Assembly (NCBI GenBank): GCA_022824145.1
Contig: JAJEAY010000178.1
Span: forward strand, 1-64,000
DNA from: Rhodobacter sp.
GTDB taxonomy: Bacteria; Pseudomonadota; Alphaproteobacteria; Rhodobacterales; Rhodobacteraceae
Length of the DNA: 64,000 nt
Direction: 5' to 3'
Positions 35,377 to 45,713 of this stretch are shown here, piece after piece. The notes under the pieces were generated by a model that saw only the letters and a program-made list of their open reading frames with translations, was not told the origin of the DNA and did no database searches. The translations under genes and the position numbers were made by a program. Positions within the stretch are counted from its first letter, which is position 1. Every line of letters starts with the position of its first letter.

Positions 35377-36066
35377 CTAAAGCGCCGATCCTTCGGGCGG
35401 GTTTGGATAGCCCGGTTTCGAAAACGGACTAGGCCCGAGCCCTTCGGCCTCGGCGACCGCTGGCACCGACGGGCGCGCTTCCAAGGCCAGCACGAGCGCT
35501 TCGAGCGCGGGATAGTCGGAAAGGCTCAGCCAGCGGTCCGCTGACACCGGGTAAAGCGCGGCCCAGCGCAGCAGCGGACCGGCATAGAGCGCGAGCGCCG
35601 AGGGCGGCGCAAAGAGACCGGGTTCATCGGAAACCGCGTTGTCCAATATGTCGAAATGTCCGCGCAGGTGGCCGACCATTATACGGTGATGGTCCTCAAG
35701 ACTGCCCGGGGGGACGAAGCGGCGGGCGTAGAAGAGGCGGCGCAGGTCCGCGTGGACCGTGTTTGACAGGTAGAATAGCCAGCGCAGGAAGATCCCGCGC
35801 TTGATGTGATGCACTGGCGGTCCAAGCTCCCGGTCGGGAAAACTATCCGACAGCCACAGAAGACATGCGGCGGTTTCAGCCAGGATGCCTTCCGGGGTCT
35901 CGAGCGCTGGGATCAGGCCTGTGGGGTTAACCGCTAGGCACTCCGGCTTCTTTTGCCCGCCGACGGCGCGATTCACAAGGTTGGTCTCGTAGGGGATCTG
36001 TCCTTCTTCCAGGGCGAGCCGCACAGCGAGCGATGCATTGTCGGGCGCATAGTAGAGCTTCAGCAT
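35377..36066 (-). CDS. glutathione S-transferase family protein
   Basis: A 229-aa protein with the thioredoxin-like N-terminal domain (LKLYYAPDNASLAVRLALEEGQIPYE, NPTGLIPALETPEGILAETAACLLWL containing the cis-Pro and the E-T/S glutathione-contact motif) and an all-helical C-terminal domain. The N-terminal Tyr5/Tyr6 or Ser13 could be the catalytic residue. The substrate is unknown. It is monocistronic, convergent with fnrL. The tail after residue 210 is Pro-rich. Confidence 0.85.
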   Translation of the reverse strand: MLKLYYAPDNASLAVRLALEEGQIPYETNLVNRAVGGQKKPECLAVNPTGLIPALETPEGILAETAACLLWLSDSFPDRELGPPVHHIKRGIFLRWLFYLSNTVHADLRRLFYARRFVPPGSLEDHHRIMVGHLRGHFDILDNAVSDEPGLFAPPSALALYAGPLLRWAALYPVSADRWLSLSDYPALEALVLALEARPSVPAVAEAEGLGPSPFSKPGYPNPPEGSAL

Positions 36067-36630
36067 AAGGCCCTGTTAGCCCGCAGCGTGCCAGCCGCGC
36101 AAGAGCTGTCCGAATCTGTCTTCAGATGTCCTGGCCTCGGCAACAGGCAGCAGTTCGTCCGGAAGCCTTAGAACTCGCGCAGGTGAATGCGCGAGTTCTA
36201 TGGATGGGTTGGTGCGGGATGCCGTGATCACAGGCGAGAATGAAGCGGAACTGGGCGCTTTGCTGATTCTATCGGAGAAAGCCCAGCGGATGGCAGCCGC
36301 TGACCTCCCCGCTGTCCGGTCGGAGAGGCTGGTTCGCGACCGGCTCGGAAAGTCGGATCAAACGCGACTTGATCCTCACCGAGGAACCAAGCTTTGATCG
36401 GTAGGAGGTAACCGGGAAAGGACCGCTCAATCAACGTGTGATACGGGCCAGTCACTCGGACATGATCTCGGCCATGAATGCCGGAGAGAACTGGGTTCTG
36501 GCTGTCTGACCTGAACAAGTCTTTCAGGATGCGGTCGAGGCGCCCGTTTCATTGATTGGCGGGACGATCGCCACCTACTGGTCAGGCCCCGCAAAAGCCC
36601 TTGATCAAATCGCGAACTGAATGCCGTACT
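36067..36630. other. intergenic stretch between TRAP operon and GST gene
   Basis: Apart from the hairpin at 36170-36199, no feature is supported. A minus-strand frame at 36228-36518 has no recognised motif. Confidence 0.5.
36170..36199. terminator. perfect 11-bp hairpin upstream of the GST gene
   Basis: AGAACTCGCGC and its exact complement GCGCGAGTTCT flank an 8-base loop. It lies between the TRAP operon and the GST gene, both on the minus strand, so it may end the TRAP transcript or be a protein-binding palindrome. No T run follows on either strand. Confidence 0.45.
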
Positions 36631-37926
36631 TCACATCAGCACGGTCGGCAGGAAAAGCGCGATCTGCGGGAACATTGCCAGACCTGCTATCCCCGCAAGC
36701 AGGATCAGCCAGTAGGGTCTTGTTGCGACGGCGGCTTCGCCAAGCGATACCTTCTCTTTCGTGACAGAAACAAGAACGGACAGATTGAGTCCCACGGGTG
36801 GCGTGACCTGCCCGATCTCTATCAGGATGGTGATGATGACGCCAAGCCAGATCGCATCGTAGCCCAGCCCGACCATGAGCGGCACCACGATCGGAAGCGT
36901 CATGATCATCAGCGAGAGGCCATCGAAGAAACAGCCCAGCACCAGATAGATAAGCACGACAAGTGCCAGTACCGGCAGCGGTCCGAGATCAGCGGCGCGC
37001 ACTGCCTCGAGGATCGACTGCGGAACACCGAGGAGACTCACAGCCTGTGCAAGAATTGTCGCGCCCATGACAACGAATGCGATGGATGCGAATAGAAGGA
37101 CCGCGGCATAGATGCTCTCAACCAGTGTCTTAAGGGTCAGTTTGCCCCAGAACCGGCCCACGACAACTGTCGCGATCACTCCGACTCCAGCGGCCTCGGT
37201 CGGCGTTGCGATTCCGAATGCTATGCTGCCCATGATCGCAATGACCAGCAGGAGGAAAGGCCACAGGCTGAAAAGCTTGAACAGAACAGTTTTCAGGCTG
37301 GCAGCCGCATCACTCCGCGGAGAGAGGTCCGGCCGCGAAAGGCACCGCAGGAGGATATAGAGCATGAACATCGCGGCAAAGAGCAGCCCGGGCAACAGTC
37401 CGGCCAGAAAAAGCCGTCCGATAGAGGTTTCGGTCAACGCGCCGTAAATCAGCAGCGAAAGGCTGGGCGGAATCAGCAGGCCAAGCGTTCCGCCTCCGGC
37501 CAGCGACGCCACGACCATCCGTCGGTCATATCCGCGTTCGGTCATCTCGGGATAAGCGACCGACCCGACCGCAGCGGCGGTTGACAGACTTGAACCGCTG
37601 ACAGCGCCGAAGAGTGTGCAGACGGCGATATTGGTGTGCAGAAGACCACCGGGAACGCGCTGGAAAAGAGGAACCAGCGCCGTGTAGATCCTTTCGCTTA
37701 CTCCGCTCCGCAGCATAATCTCGCCCAGCATGATAAAGAGCGGAATGGCGCTGAGCGTGAAGGAGTTCAGCACGTTCCAGACGGCGTCCACTGCGACAAA
37801 GGCGGAGCCGCCGGCAAGGAAGTGAAGGACCAGAAGACCGGTGAGCCCAAGCGCAGCGCCCAGTGCAAGCCCCGAACCGGCGAAAACCACCAGGCCGCCG
37901 ATCAGAAGCCCCCAGAAACTAAACAT
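36631..37926 (-). CDS. dctM: TRAP transporter large permease DctM
   Basis: A 431-aa membrane protein with about twelve hydrophobic segments. It shows DctM-family signatures: FTLSAIPLFIMLGEIMLRSGVSERIY, LFGAVSGSSLSTAAAVGSVAYPEM, GYDRRMVVASLAGGGTLGLLIPPSLSLLIYG and IGQVTPPVGLNLSVL. It forms the sodium-coupled translocating subunit of a tripartite ATP-independent periplasmic transporter. It is the last gene of a dctP-dctQ-dctM operon; 18 bases separate it from dctQ. Confidence 0.95.
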   Translation of the reverse strand: MFSFWGLLIGGLVVFAGSGLALGAALGLTGLLVLHFLAGGSAFVAVDAVWNVLNSFTLSAIPLFIMLGEIMLRSGVSERIYTALVPLFQRVPGGLLHTNIAVCTLFGAVSGSSLSTAAAVGSVAYPEMTERGYDRRMVVASLAGGGTLGLLIPPSLSLLIYGALTETSIGRLFLAGLLPGLLFAAMFMLYILLRCLSRPDLSPRSDAAASLKTVLFKLFSLWPFLLLVIAIMGSIAFGIATPTEAAGVGVIATVVVGRFWGKLTLKTLVESIYAAVLLFASIAFVVMGATILAQAVSLLGVPQSILEAVRAADLGPLPVLALVVLIYLVLGCFFDGLSLMIMTLPIVVPLMVGLGYDAIWLGVIITILIEIGQVTPPVGLNLSVLVSVTKEKVSLGEAAVATRPYWLILLAGIAGLAMFPQIALFLPTVLM

Positions 37927-37944
37927 CGCTTTCCCTCTGCCCAG

Positions 37945-38478
37945 TCAGGATCTGCCCGTCTTCCGTTGAAGGCTGCCTGAAACGCCGCGCACCAGAAAAC
38001 TGACCATGCTCAAAGCCATGGACAGGGGCAGAAGCGCCATCCAGGGATACATCAGAAGGCGGCCGACCTCCGTCTTGATGCTGCGGTCAAAAGCGAATTC
38101 CAGCCATGGAAGGCAGAGAGCAAGAAACCACAGGCAGAACGCGGTACCGAACAGCGCAGCCAGAATGCTGACCGGCCGCGCTGCCCTTTCGGGAAGCGCG
38201 GAGACAATCACAAGCACGCGGACATGCTCGACCCGAAGCGTAGCCAGTGGAAGAGCGAGAAAGAACGCGGCCGTCATCAGAAGTCCGACGAGTTCTTCGG
38301 TGAACCGGAAGGGCGCAAATGCGAAATACCGCATTGTCACGCTTGCGCCGATCAGAACCACGATCGCGCCTCCAGCCAGAGCTGCCAGGACAGCCATGGC
38401 GGAAAATACAGGCGCCAGCAGCTTCTCGATGCGGATCGCGGCCGCCAGACGCCTGTATTCAGTCCCGGTGTCGTGCAA
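37945..38478 (-). CDS. dctQ: TRAP transporter small permease DctQ
   Basis: A 177-aa membrane protein with four hydrophobic segments, the DctQ layout. FTEELVGLLMTAAFFLALPLATLRVEHVRV matches the family core. It starts at a TTG placed three bases after the dctP stop, which suggests tight coupling; an internal start is possible. It bridges the binding protein and DctM in the transporter. Confidence 0.87.
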   Translation of the reverse strand: MHDTGTEYRRLAAAIRIEKLLAPVFSAMAVLAALAGGAIVVLIGASVTMRYFAFAPFRFTEELVGLLMTAAFFLALPLATLRVEHVRVLVIVSALPERAARPVSILAALFGTAFCLWFLALCLPWLEFAFDRSIKTEVGRLLMYPWMALLPLSMALSMVSFLVRGVSGSLQRKTGRS

Positions 38479-38480
38479 GC

Positions 38481-39491
38481 TCAGCGTCCAAGGACGCCGA
38501 GAATTCTCTGGCGGTACTCAGGCGCCTTGCCCCCGGCTCCCTCCGCCATCTCCAGCCATGTGGCAGAGGCGGCATCGAGGAACGCGGCACGGTCTTCGTC
38601 AGAAAACGAATCGAGGAATTCGATCCCCTGTTCGGCTAGCTTGGCACGGGCAGCCTGCTCGTTTTCCTCTGCCTTGGAATATTCGTTGGTGCGCTCCCAG
38701 ACACGGGCGGCCGCTGTGCTGACCGCATCGCGTTCGGCATCGCTGAGACTGTCCCACGCACCCTTCGATGCACCCAGAACGTAAGGAACGCCTGCCACCG
38801 GATAAAGGTAGGAGGCATACTTGGTCACTTCCTGAAGCGAAATCGTGTGCGCGAAGAGCGCTGGATAGACGGCGCAGTCGACGACGCCGGTCTGGAGCGC
38901 TACATAAAGATCGTTCTGACCGACGATCTGGGCCGAGACGCCGAGTTTGGTGAAGGTTTCGACCTGATCGTTGCTCCAGACGCGAAGCTTCTTCGTCCTG
39001 AGGGTTTCAAGCGAACGAACCGGTTCCTCGCGGCAGAAAATCGAGGCTTTCAGGAGCGGAAGGGCCATGAATCCGGTCGGCACGATGCCCAGCTCGCCCA
39101 GAACCTCGGCATAGATTTCCTGGATTTCAGGCAAAGCGGCAATCAGCTCATCGGGGCTTCCTACCGACCCCTGGATCATCACGGCGTTAAGGGCGGGAAC
39201 GTCCCGGCCAAGATAGTTCGCCCAGACCAGACCCATTTCGACCGCCCCACGGGGAAGCCAGCGTGCCACGTCGTTGTCCTTCAGGTTCAGCGAACCGCCG
39301 TGGAAGACGTCGATCGTCAGGCTTCCGCCGCTCAGTTCCGCCACGTCCGCAGCGAAAGTCTCAAGCTGCGCTGACTCTCCGCGGCCTTCCGGAAGCCCGT
39401 TGTTGAATTTCCATTCGGCCGCCTCAGCGGCTCCGAAGGATATTCCCAGAAACAGTGCCGCGGACAATGTCCGGCGAAGATCTGCAAGCAT
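38481..39491 (-). CDS. dctP: TRAP transporter periplasmic binding protein DctP
   Basis: A 336-aa exported binding protein. A signal peptide ([20 protein letters not shown], cleavage after AEA) is followed by the DctP fold. The family Arg that contacts the ligand carboxylate lies in [10 protein letters not shown], and [15 protein letters not shown] is the usual Q-G-VD signature with a Cys in place of Gly. The ligand is probably an organic acid but cannot be named. The ATG at 39491 follows AGGGAGAAAAAAG. It is the first gene of the operon. Confidence 0.92.
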   Translation of the reverse strand: MLADLRRTLSAALFLGISFGAAEAAEWKFNNGLPEGRGESAQLETFAADVAELSGGSLTIDVFHGGSLNLKDNDVARWLPRGAVEMGLVWANYLGRDVPALNAVMIQGSVGSPDELIAALPEIQEIYAEVLGELGIVPTGFMALPLLKASIFCREEPVRSLETLRTKKLRVWSNDQVETFTKLGVSAQIVGQNDLYVALQTGVVDCAVYPALFAHTISLQEVTKYASYLYPVAGVPYVLGASKGAWDSLSDAERDAVSTAAARVWERTNEYSKAEENEQAARAKLAEQGIEFLDSFSDEDRAAFLDAASATWLEMAEGAGGKAPEYRQRILGVLGR

Positions 39492-40759
39492 CTTTTTTCT
39501 CCCTGTTTTTCTCAAATGCAGGCGCAGGCCCAAATTGTGTCAACCGGGTTAAACGCCATCGGAACAGAATCATTGAAAACGATCACGACCCGAAAATCAA
39601 TTGGCTTGAGCTGTCCGGAATCGACCTGGCGAATCCGAAATTCGCCGAGTCTTCGCTTCCCGGGAGTTCCGGGAACGTGACTCCGGTCTTGGAGAGCGAA
39701 ATCCAGAGACCTGTACAATTCGAGATCGCCAAGGGCGTGCCAATCGATCATGCAGTGGATGCGACGGCTGAGCGGCGACAGAGCCGTTCGTTCTCGCGAA
39801 GTTCGCGAACCGGATGCCAAAGACGGGCTGCAGTCCCTTCGGCTGGGTCGCGACCGGGGAAGCGGATGGCGGTCTTGGTCGCCGGCTATTGCGTCGCGTA
39901 CGCCAGGGGGTCGCGTTGAAAGAACGGACTCGTGATCCGGGCAGAACCTCGACGCAAATTGGAGGCTCAAAGTCGGTGCGGTTGCGCGAGACGCCTGAAA
40001 GGGACGACCAGACATTGCCGCCGGAACTTCCGGTCGGGCAGCTTCAAGGCACAACTGCGCAGAATACCAGCTTCAGAATTCCTGCTCCCGGAACCGGATC
40101 GCACGCTTCGCGTCACACGACCTTTCTGGAATTCAAATCTCCGTCTCCGGCGGACTGCGCGACTGTTTCCAGGATTTCCGGCACAACTCGGGTCTCCATT
40201 CCGATTTCATGGAAGCAATCGGAACAAGACCGTCGCCGGAGATTCGCAAGTACATGCAACGTGAAGAGCACGGGAATGTCAGGCGTCGCTGCAAGCAGCG
40301 AACCGGCTTCGCCGAGGTGAAGCTCAATACAGGGGCACGCGGCATGAGCCACTGTCGCTGGCGATGAGAGTGGCCTCCCTCTCGCCTAAGTTGCGCCGTC
40401 AGCGCATCCAGGGCACATGAAAGCGGCTGATTGGCAGTTCACACGCACCGTTATGTCGCCCTCCACGAAGCTCTCCGGCAACCTTCAGGCACTTGGAACC
40501 GCATATCGGTACCGGCAGCGCGCAAGCTGGCTGATGCTCGAGTTCTATGGCATTCGACCTTTTGGGCCGATCAAATTTGGGATTGAAGGTCGCTCAATTT
40601 CAGTCGCCCCGCGTCACATCATTTTGCCCGGGCTCGTCCGTCGTTCTGCCCACGTCATATGCGGTGACCGTGTTGCGGTGGATTGCGGTTGCGCTGTATC
40701 ATTGTTCAGGATGGATGCTTCCAGGCCGCGAGGCGGCAGAACTCGTTAAGGGATGAGAC
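39492..40759. other. 1.3 kb stretch without an intact gene, probable gene decay
   Basis: The longest gene-free stretch in the window. Many short frames occur on both strands but none has a recognisable domain or ribosome site. The first ~100 bases hold the TRAP operon promoter. The right end abuts an amidohydrolase that lacks its N-terminal half, so part of this region may be what is left of that gene and of another lost neighbour. No repeat or insertion sequence was recognised. Confidence 0.5.
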
Positions 40760-41248
40760 GTGGTCGATTTCACCAAGGTCCGAGGAGTCTTTTGCACCGT
40801 GCTCGAAGCTTGTGCCGAAGAGGGTGTCATGACGCTCTTCCACACCGGGCAAATCGGGATCGGATCTGGAATGCGTGGGGGTATGGGCATGTGGCCTAAA
40901 TACTCGATTCCGATGCACCTTGGTGGTGTGGCGGTGGATTTCCCGGACATGCCGATCGTTCTTGCACATCCGTCCTTTCCCTGGACGGAAGAGGATCTTG
41001 CGGTCTGCCAGAACAAGCCGAATGTCCATTACGACATGACCTGCTGGAGCCCGAAACACTTTTCGGAAACGGCCATCCGCTACGCCAACTCGATTCTGAA
41101 GCGGAAAATTCTGTTCGGCTTGGACCGGCCTGCGGTCGCGAAGGACCATTGGCTGGCCGATTTCGAAAAGGCGCCGTTCAGGGATGAGGTGCGGCCGTCG
41201 ATCCTCAAGGAAGACACGCTGCGTCTGCTGGGCGAGGCAGATGGCTGA
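40760..41248 (+). pseudogene. C-terminal half of an amidohydrolase-2 family enzyme
   Basis: A 162-aa reading frame equal to the second half of amidohydrolase-2 metalloenzymes, which normally have about 280-300 residues. It starts at a GTG with VDFTKVRGVFCTVLEACAEEGVMTLFHTGQIGIGSGM, where the metal-binding His is in LFHTG. It continues with VLAHPSFPWTEEDLAV and KRKILFGLDRPAV, the family's catalytic-Asp region (usually GSDWP). The N-terminal strand with the HxH-type metal ligands is missing, so activity is unlikely. The stop overlaps the P450 start by eight bases, the remnant of a real operon. It could alternatively be a small stand-alone protein, but I favour truncation. Confidence 0.7.
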
Positions 41249-42419
41249 CTTCGCACCGCAGGATGAGGCAATCACGCTGGAAGCGCTCGACCGGGATCCA
41301 TTCCCGATCTATAGACGTCTGCGCGCTGAGGCTCCGGTTTGTCGGGTCAAGGCTGCGAGCCGTACGTTCCTGACGAAGGCGGCGGACACAAAATACGTCA
41401 AGGACACTCCGGAGATATTCAGTTCAGACGATCCCAACACGCCGATGAAGCGGGCGTTCGGGGCCCATACGCTGATGCGCAAGGATGGCGAGGCGCATCA
41501 GCGCGAACGCATGGCAATGGCACCCGCCTTCGCTCCGAAGGTGATTCTCAAAGAATGGATGCCGCAGTATCGGAAGATCGCGGAGGACTATGTCGGAAGG
41601 CTTCCTCGGGGGGAAACGGTCGACCTGTTCCCGACCCTGTCCGGGCCCTATTCCGCGCGTGGTCTCGCCGTCCTGTTGGGGCTTGAGGAGGCCACAGATG
41701 ATCAGATGCAGCGCTGGTCCCAGATCCTGATCGACGGAGCAGGAAATTTTGGCTGGCGCGATGAGCCGTTTGCGCGGACCGACAGGGCCAATGAAGAGAT
41801 GCATGCGCTTTTTGACCGCCTGCAGGCCCGCCATCGCGCAGCGCCCAACAGTTCGGCCCTTTCCGTCATGCTCAATGCGGACGATCCCATTCCCGAAAAA
41901 CAGGTCTACGCCAATATCAAGATCGCCATCGGTGGCGGGATTAACGAACCGCGGGATGCGCTGAACACGGTTCTTTACGGTCTCCTGACGAATCCGGACC
42001 AGTTGGAAGAGATCAGGCGGAACGCCGATTGGGACAGGGCTTTCGAAGAGGGAGTCCGGTGGGTCGCCCCGATCTCGGTTTCTTCGCGGCTGGTCACCGA
42101 AGATACGGAAATCCGCGGCTGCCTGATCCCCAAGGGCGACACGGTGATGACCATTCAGGCCAGCGCGAACCGTGATGAGGATCTTTTTGAGGATGGCGAG
42201 GTGTTCAATGTGTATCGTGAAACAGCCCAGCATCAGTCTTTCGGCAACGGGCCGCATTTCTGCCAAGGCACGCATGTGGCGAGGCGGATGATCGGGCAGG
42301 TGATGCTTCCAATCCTGTTTGACCGTTTTCCCAACATGACCCTACCTGATTCGGATGCGGTCATCTGGCGCGGTTTCGGATTTCGGGGTCCGATTAATCT
42401 GCCCGTCCTGTTGAACTGA
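41241..42419 (+). CDS. cytochrome P450
   Basis: A 392-aa soluble bacterial P450. The haem-binding loop is FGNGPHFCQGTHVAR with the Cys ligand; EEGVR is the ExxR of helix K; AHQRERMAMAPAF is the C-helix region. The I-helix reads GGGINEPRDAL, without the usual acid-Thr pair that delivers protons for oxygen activation. The substrate is unknown; redox partners are not encoded nearby. The ATG at 41241 overlaps the amidohydrolase frame by eight bases, suggesting that both once acted in one degradative pathway. The frame is intact although its partner is broken. Confidence 0.92.
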   Translation: MADFAPQDEAITLEALDRDPFPIYRRLRAEAPVCRVKAASRTFLTKAADTKYVKDTPEIFSSDDPNTPMKRAFGAHTLMRKDGEAHQRERMAMAPAFAPKVILKEWMPQYRKIAEDYVGRLPRGETVDLFPTLSGPYSARGLAVLLGLEEATDDQMQRWSQILIDGAGNFGWRDEPFARTDRANEEMHALFDRLQARHRAAPNSSALSVMLNADDPIPEKQVYANIKIAIGGGINEPRDALNTVLYGLLTNPDQLEEIRRNADWDRAFEEGVRWVAPISVSSRLVTEDTEIRGCLIPKGDTVMTIQASANRDEDLFEDGEVFNVYRETAQHQSFGNGPHFCQGTHVARRMIGQVMLPILFDRFPNMTLPDSDAVIWRGFGFRGPINLPVLLN

Positions 42420-43169
42420 AACCGTGATCCCGTTTTCTGTTTACTTTTTTCTCCCGCTGAAGCCACTGGCCTCCAGTCGAACATCCCGTCCATGTGGTTG
42501 TTCGGTGAGCAGCGCGTAAGTGCCATGCTGCTGTCGCCTCCAAGAGTGACCAGCTGGCGCCGCCCCTTGGCGACAGGCGACGCGGCGACAGAGAAACCGG
42601 CAGCCGCGATCATGATTGCCCAGGCTTCGGACGAAGGAGAGAGATGATCTTCCACATCGTTGCGTCTAGCGCGCCGTCTTTTCGTTCGTCAGACACATAT
42701 CGCCTGCCAATTGATTTCGTCCGCTTCCGCGGAGCTGAGGGCAGGAGCAGGTTAAGGTCGTGGGTCTTGCGCAGAAGGTGCATCAGGCGCCAGTCAACGT
42801 CCCGATGACTTCGGGACGGCGACAAAGAGTTGCCGACGTTTGTGCTTTGGGTAACTCGCTGCAGGATGAGCTCTTTTGGCCGAGTCCAATGCAAATGCAG
42901 TGCCTTGGGAAGACGGCTGGTAATCGGCCTGCGGGAATGCCGTCGTCTCCGATGTAAGTCAGTACATGTCGGCGGAATTCCCGCATCCCGCATCTTGGTC
43001 CCGCGTCTGTTTTCAAATCGTAGGAGAATCCGAAATTCCTGCAAGTGGATTGACATAGATCAAGGAAGCTCCGACTGTGTCGATGCAGATACGCCGAGCG
43101 CAGGTCCGGGCGGTCTGGATTCATTCGGGTCGGCGCAGCTGAACGATATGGGATGAAGGAACGGACCGG
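42420..43169. other. intergenic stretch upstream of the cbb3 operon
   Basis: 750 bases. The last ~120 hold the ccoN promoter with an FNR box (separate entry). The rest contains minus-strand frames (42233-42655 and 42610-43056) with no motif. A stress-protein gene often occupies this place in relatives, but nothing here supports one. Confidence 0.5.
43050..43063. promoter_or_regulatory. FNR/FnrL box upstream of ccoN
   Basis: TTGACATAGATCAA matches the FNR consensus TTGAT-N4-ATCAA at nine of ten defined positions. Its centre lies about 113 bases before the ccoN start, compatible with an activator site near -41 of a transcript with a ~70-base leader. FnrL is encoded in the same window at 34078. 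Confidence 0.8.
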
Positions 43170-44774
43170 ATGTGGAACGCAACCAAACTGGCAGTTCTGG
43201 GGCTGATCACCCTTGGTGCGGCCATCGCAGCGAACTTTGGCCGGGATCTCGCCTATCAGGTTCACGCCATAATCGTCCTTGCCGTCGCTGGCGGCCTGTT
43301 CATCTGGATGCTGCGACGCACTGGGGAGGTTGAACGGCCCGCGTCGGTGGCAGGGGAATACATGGACGATGTCGTTCGCGCGGGCGCCATCGCCACCGCA
43401 TTCTGGGGAGTGATCGGTTTCCTCGCCGGCACGTTCATCGCCTTCCAGCTCTCGTTTCCGGCACTCAACTTCGAATGGGCACAGGGCATCGCGAACTTCG
43501 GTCGGCTTCGCCCGCTGCATACAAGCGCGGTCATCTTCGCATTTGGAGGAAACGCGCTCATCATGTCGTCATTTTATGTCGTACAGCGGACCAGCGCCGC
43601 ACGGCTGTGGGGCGGCAATCTGGCTTGGTTTGTTTTCTGGGGGTACCAGCTTTTCATTGTGCTTGCCGCGACCGGATACCTGCTGGGAGGCACCCAATCA
43701 AAAGAGTACGCCGAGCCGGAATGGTATGTCGATCTTTGGCTCACATTGGTCTGGGTTGCGTATCTTGCGGTGTTCCTTGGAACTCTGATCAAGCGGAAAG
43801 AACCGCATATCTACGTCGCCAACTGGTTCTACCTGTCCTTCATCGTCACCATTGCCATGCTGCATGTCGTTAACAATCTTGCGGTGCCTGTGAGCGTATT
43901 CGGGTCAAAGTCGGTAATTGTCTGGGCTGGCGTTCAGGACGCGATGACCCAATGGTGGTACGGCCACAATGCTGTAGGCTTCTTCCTGACAGCAGGTTTC
44001 CTGGGAATGATGTATTACTTCGTTCCGAAGCAGGCCGAGCGTCCGGTATACAGCTACCGACTGTCGATCATCCATTTCTGGTCGCTTATTTTCCTCTATA
44101 TCTGGGCAGGCCCGCACCACCTGCATTACACCGCGCTCCCCGACTGGGCCTCCACGCTCGGAATGGTGTTTTCGGTCGTGCTCTGGATGCCGTCGTGGGG
44201 AGGGATGATCAATGGGTTGATGACTTTGTCCGGAGCCTGGGACAAACTCAGGACAGATCCGATCATCCGCATGATGGTGATTTCGATCGGCTTTTATGGA
44301 ATGTCCACCTTTGAGGGGCCGATGATGTCGATCCGCGCTGTGAACTCGCTCAGCCACTACACTGACTGGACGATCGGGCATGTGCATTCAGGTGCGCTGG
44401 GCTGGAACGGCATGATCACCTTTGCAGTGCTTTATTTCCTGGTTCCGAAACTTTGGAACCGCGGGCGGCTCTACAGCCTGGCTATGGTGAACTGGCATTT
44501 CTGGCTCGCGACCATCGGTATCGTGCTCTACGCAGCGTCGATGTGGGTCGCAGGCATTATGGAAGGTCTGATGTGGCGTGAAGTCGATGCACAGGGGTTC
44601 CTGGTGAACAGCTTTGCAGACACGGTAGCCGCGAAATTCCCGCTCTATGTCATCAGAGCCCTTGGCGGTGTCCTGTATCTCGCAGGAGCGATTCTCATGT
44701 GCTGGAATCTCTGGATGACCGTCCGGGCGCAGCCACGGATGGCTGTCGATCCGGCCTTGGCTCCGGCGGAATAG
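43170..44774 (+). CDS. ccoN: cbb3-type cytochrome c oxidase subunit I
   Basis: A 534-aa, roughly twelve-helix membrane subunit that holds haem b, haem b3 and CuB and reduces oxygen with very high affinity. Conserved helices include [21 protein letters not shown] (low-spin haem His), [26 protein letters not shown] (CuB His and the cross-linked Tyr region), [13 protein letters not shown] (two His) and [14 protein letters not shown] (haem ligands). It is the first gene of ccoNOQP, controlled by the FNR box at 43050. Confidence 0.97.
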   Translation: MWNATKLAVLGLITLGAAIAANFGRDLAYQVHAIIVLAVAGGLFIWMLRRTGEVERPASVAGEYMDDVVRAGAIATAFWGVIGFLAGTFIAFQLSFPALNFEWAQGIANFGRLRPLHTSAVIFAFGGNALIMSSFYVVQRTSAARLWGGNLAWFVFWGYQLFIVLAATGYLLGGTQSKEYAEPEWYVDLWLTLVWVAYLAVFLGTLIKRKEPHIYVANWFYLSFIVTIAMLHVVNNLAVPVSVFGSKSVIVWAGVQDAMTQWWYGHNAVGFFLTAGFLGMMYYFVPKQAERPVYSYRLSIIHFWSLIFLYIWAGPHHLHYTALPDWASTLGMVFSVVLWMPSWGGMINGLMTLSGAWDKLRTDPIIRMMVISIGFYGMSTFEGPMMSIRAVNSLSHYTDWTIGHVHSGALGWNGMITFAVLYFLVPKLWNRGRLYSLAMVNWHFWLATIGIVLYAASMWVAGIMEGLMWREVDAQGFLVNSFADTVAAKFPLYVIRALGGVLYLAGAILMCWNLWMTVRAQPRMAVDPALAPAE

Positions 44775-44787
44775 GGAGACCGAACAC

Positions 44788-45516
44788 ATGGCGATCCTGG
44801 AAAAGCACAAGGTTCTCGAAAAGAACGCCACGCTGCTGCTTGTCTTCTCGTTTCTTGTTGTAACAATTGGCGGCATCGTCGAGATAGCGCCGCTGTTCTA
44901 TCTGGAGAACACCATCGAGAAGGTGAAAGGGGTTAGACCATACTCGCCGCTGGAACTGGCGGGGCGCGACATCTACATCAGGGAAGGCTGCTACGTCTGT
45001 CACAGCCAGATGATCCGGCCGATGCGGGACGAGGTCGAACGCTATGGCCATTACTCGCTGGCGGCCGAGTCCATGTATGACCATCCGTTCCAATGGGGTT
45101 CCAAACGCACTGGTCCGGATCTCGCAAGAGTGGGCGGCCGCTACTCGGACGAATGGCATGTCGCCCACTTTGTAGATCCGCAGTCAGTCGTTCCGGAGTC
45201 GGTGATGCCGAAATACGGCTTCCTGAAAGACAGGCTGATCGAACCCACCCATATCGAAGATCTGATGGCGGCAAACCGATTGGTCGGCGTGCCGTATACC
45301 GAGGAAATGATCACGGCGGCACATTCTGACTTCCGGGCTCAGGCCGACCCGGATGACGGTGACATAGATGCGCTGGCTGAACGCTATCCGGGAGCCCAAG
45401 CCCGAAACTTCGACGGCGAGCCGGGCATTTCCGAGATGGACGCACTGATCGCGTATATGCAGATGCTCGGAACGATGGTCGATTTCTCGACGTTCACGCC
45501 GGATCCGGACCGTTAG
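44788..45516 (+). CDS. ccoO: cbb3-type cytochrome c oxidase subunit II (monohaem)
   Basis: A 242-aa membrane-anchored cytochrome c. One N-terminal membrane helix ([23 protein letters not shown]) is followed by the haem c site CYVCH in [16 protein letters not shown], and a Met ligand region near [11 protein letters not shown]. It passes electrons from CcoP towards CcoN. It lies 13 bases after ccoN. Confidence 0.97.
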   Translation: MAILEKHKVLEKNATLLLVFSFLVVTIGGIVEIAPLFYLENTIEKVKGVRPYSPLELAGRDIYIREGCYVCHSQMIRPMRDEVERYGHYSLAAESMYDHPFQWGSKRTGPDLARVGGRYSDEWHVAHFVDPQSVVPESVMPKYGFLKDRLIEPTHIEDLMAANRLVGVPYTEEMITAAHSDFRAQADPDDGDIDALAERYPGAQARNFDGEPGISEMDALIAYMQMLGTMVDFSTFTPDPDR

Positions 45517-45527
45517 GGGAGAGACTG

Positions 45528-45713
45528 ATGGACACTTACAGCCTTCTTCGTGAGGTTGCCGGCAGCTGGGGACTGCTGATGCTGGCCGCGTTCTTCATCG
45601 GTGCCGTGATCTGGGCATTCCGCCCAGGCAGCCGCGCCAGATACCGGGATACGGCCAACATCCCGTTCCGGCATGAGGACAGGCCTGCCGGAGACCGGGA
45701 GTCGGAAGAATGA
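45528..45713 (+). CDS. ccoQ: cbb3-type cytochrome c oxidase subunit IV/Q
   Basis: A 61-aa single-helix protein (WGLLMLAAFFIGAVIWAFRPGSR) that stabilises the oxidase core, particularly in the presence of oxygen. The motif FRPGSR-R--D-ANIPF with a polar C-terminus is typical. Its 3' end overlaps ccoP by four bases. Confidence 0.92.
   Translation: MDTYSLLREVAGSWGLLMLAAFFIGAVIWAFRPGSRARYRDTANIPFRHEDRPAGDRESEE

Noticed and set aside
36170..36199. CRISPR repeat or attachment site
   Set aside because: The palindrome occurs once in the window, with no array or integrase nearby.
41424..42275. A 283-codon minus-strand frame
   Set aside because: It is antisense to the P450 gene, whose haem and ExxR motifs are certain.
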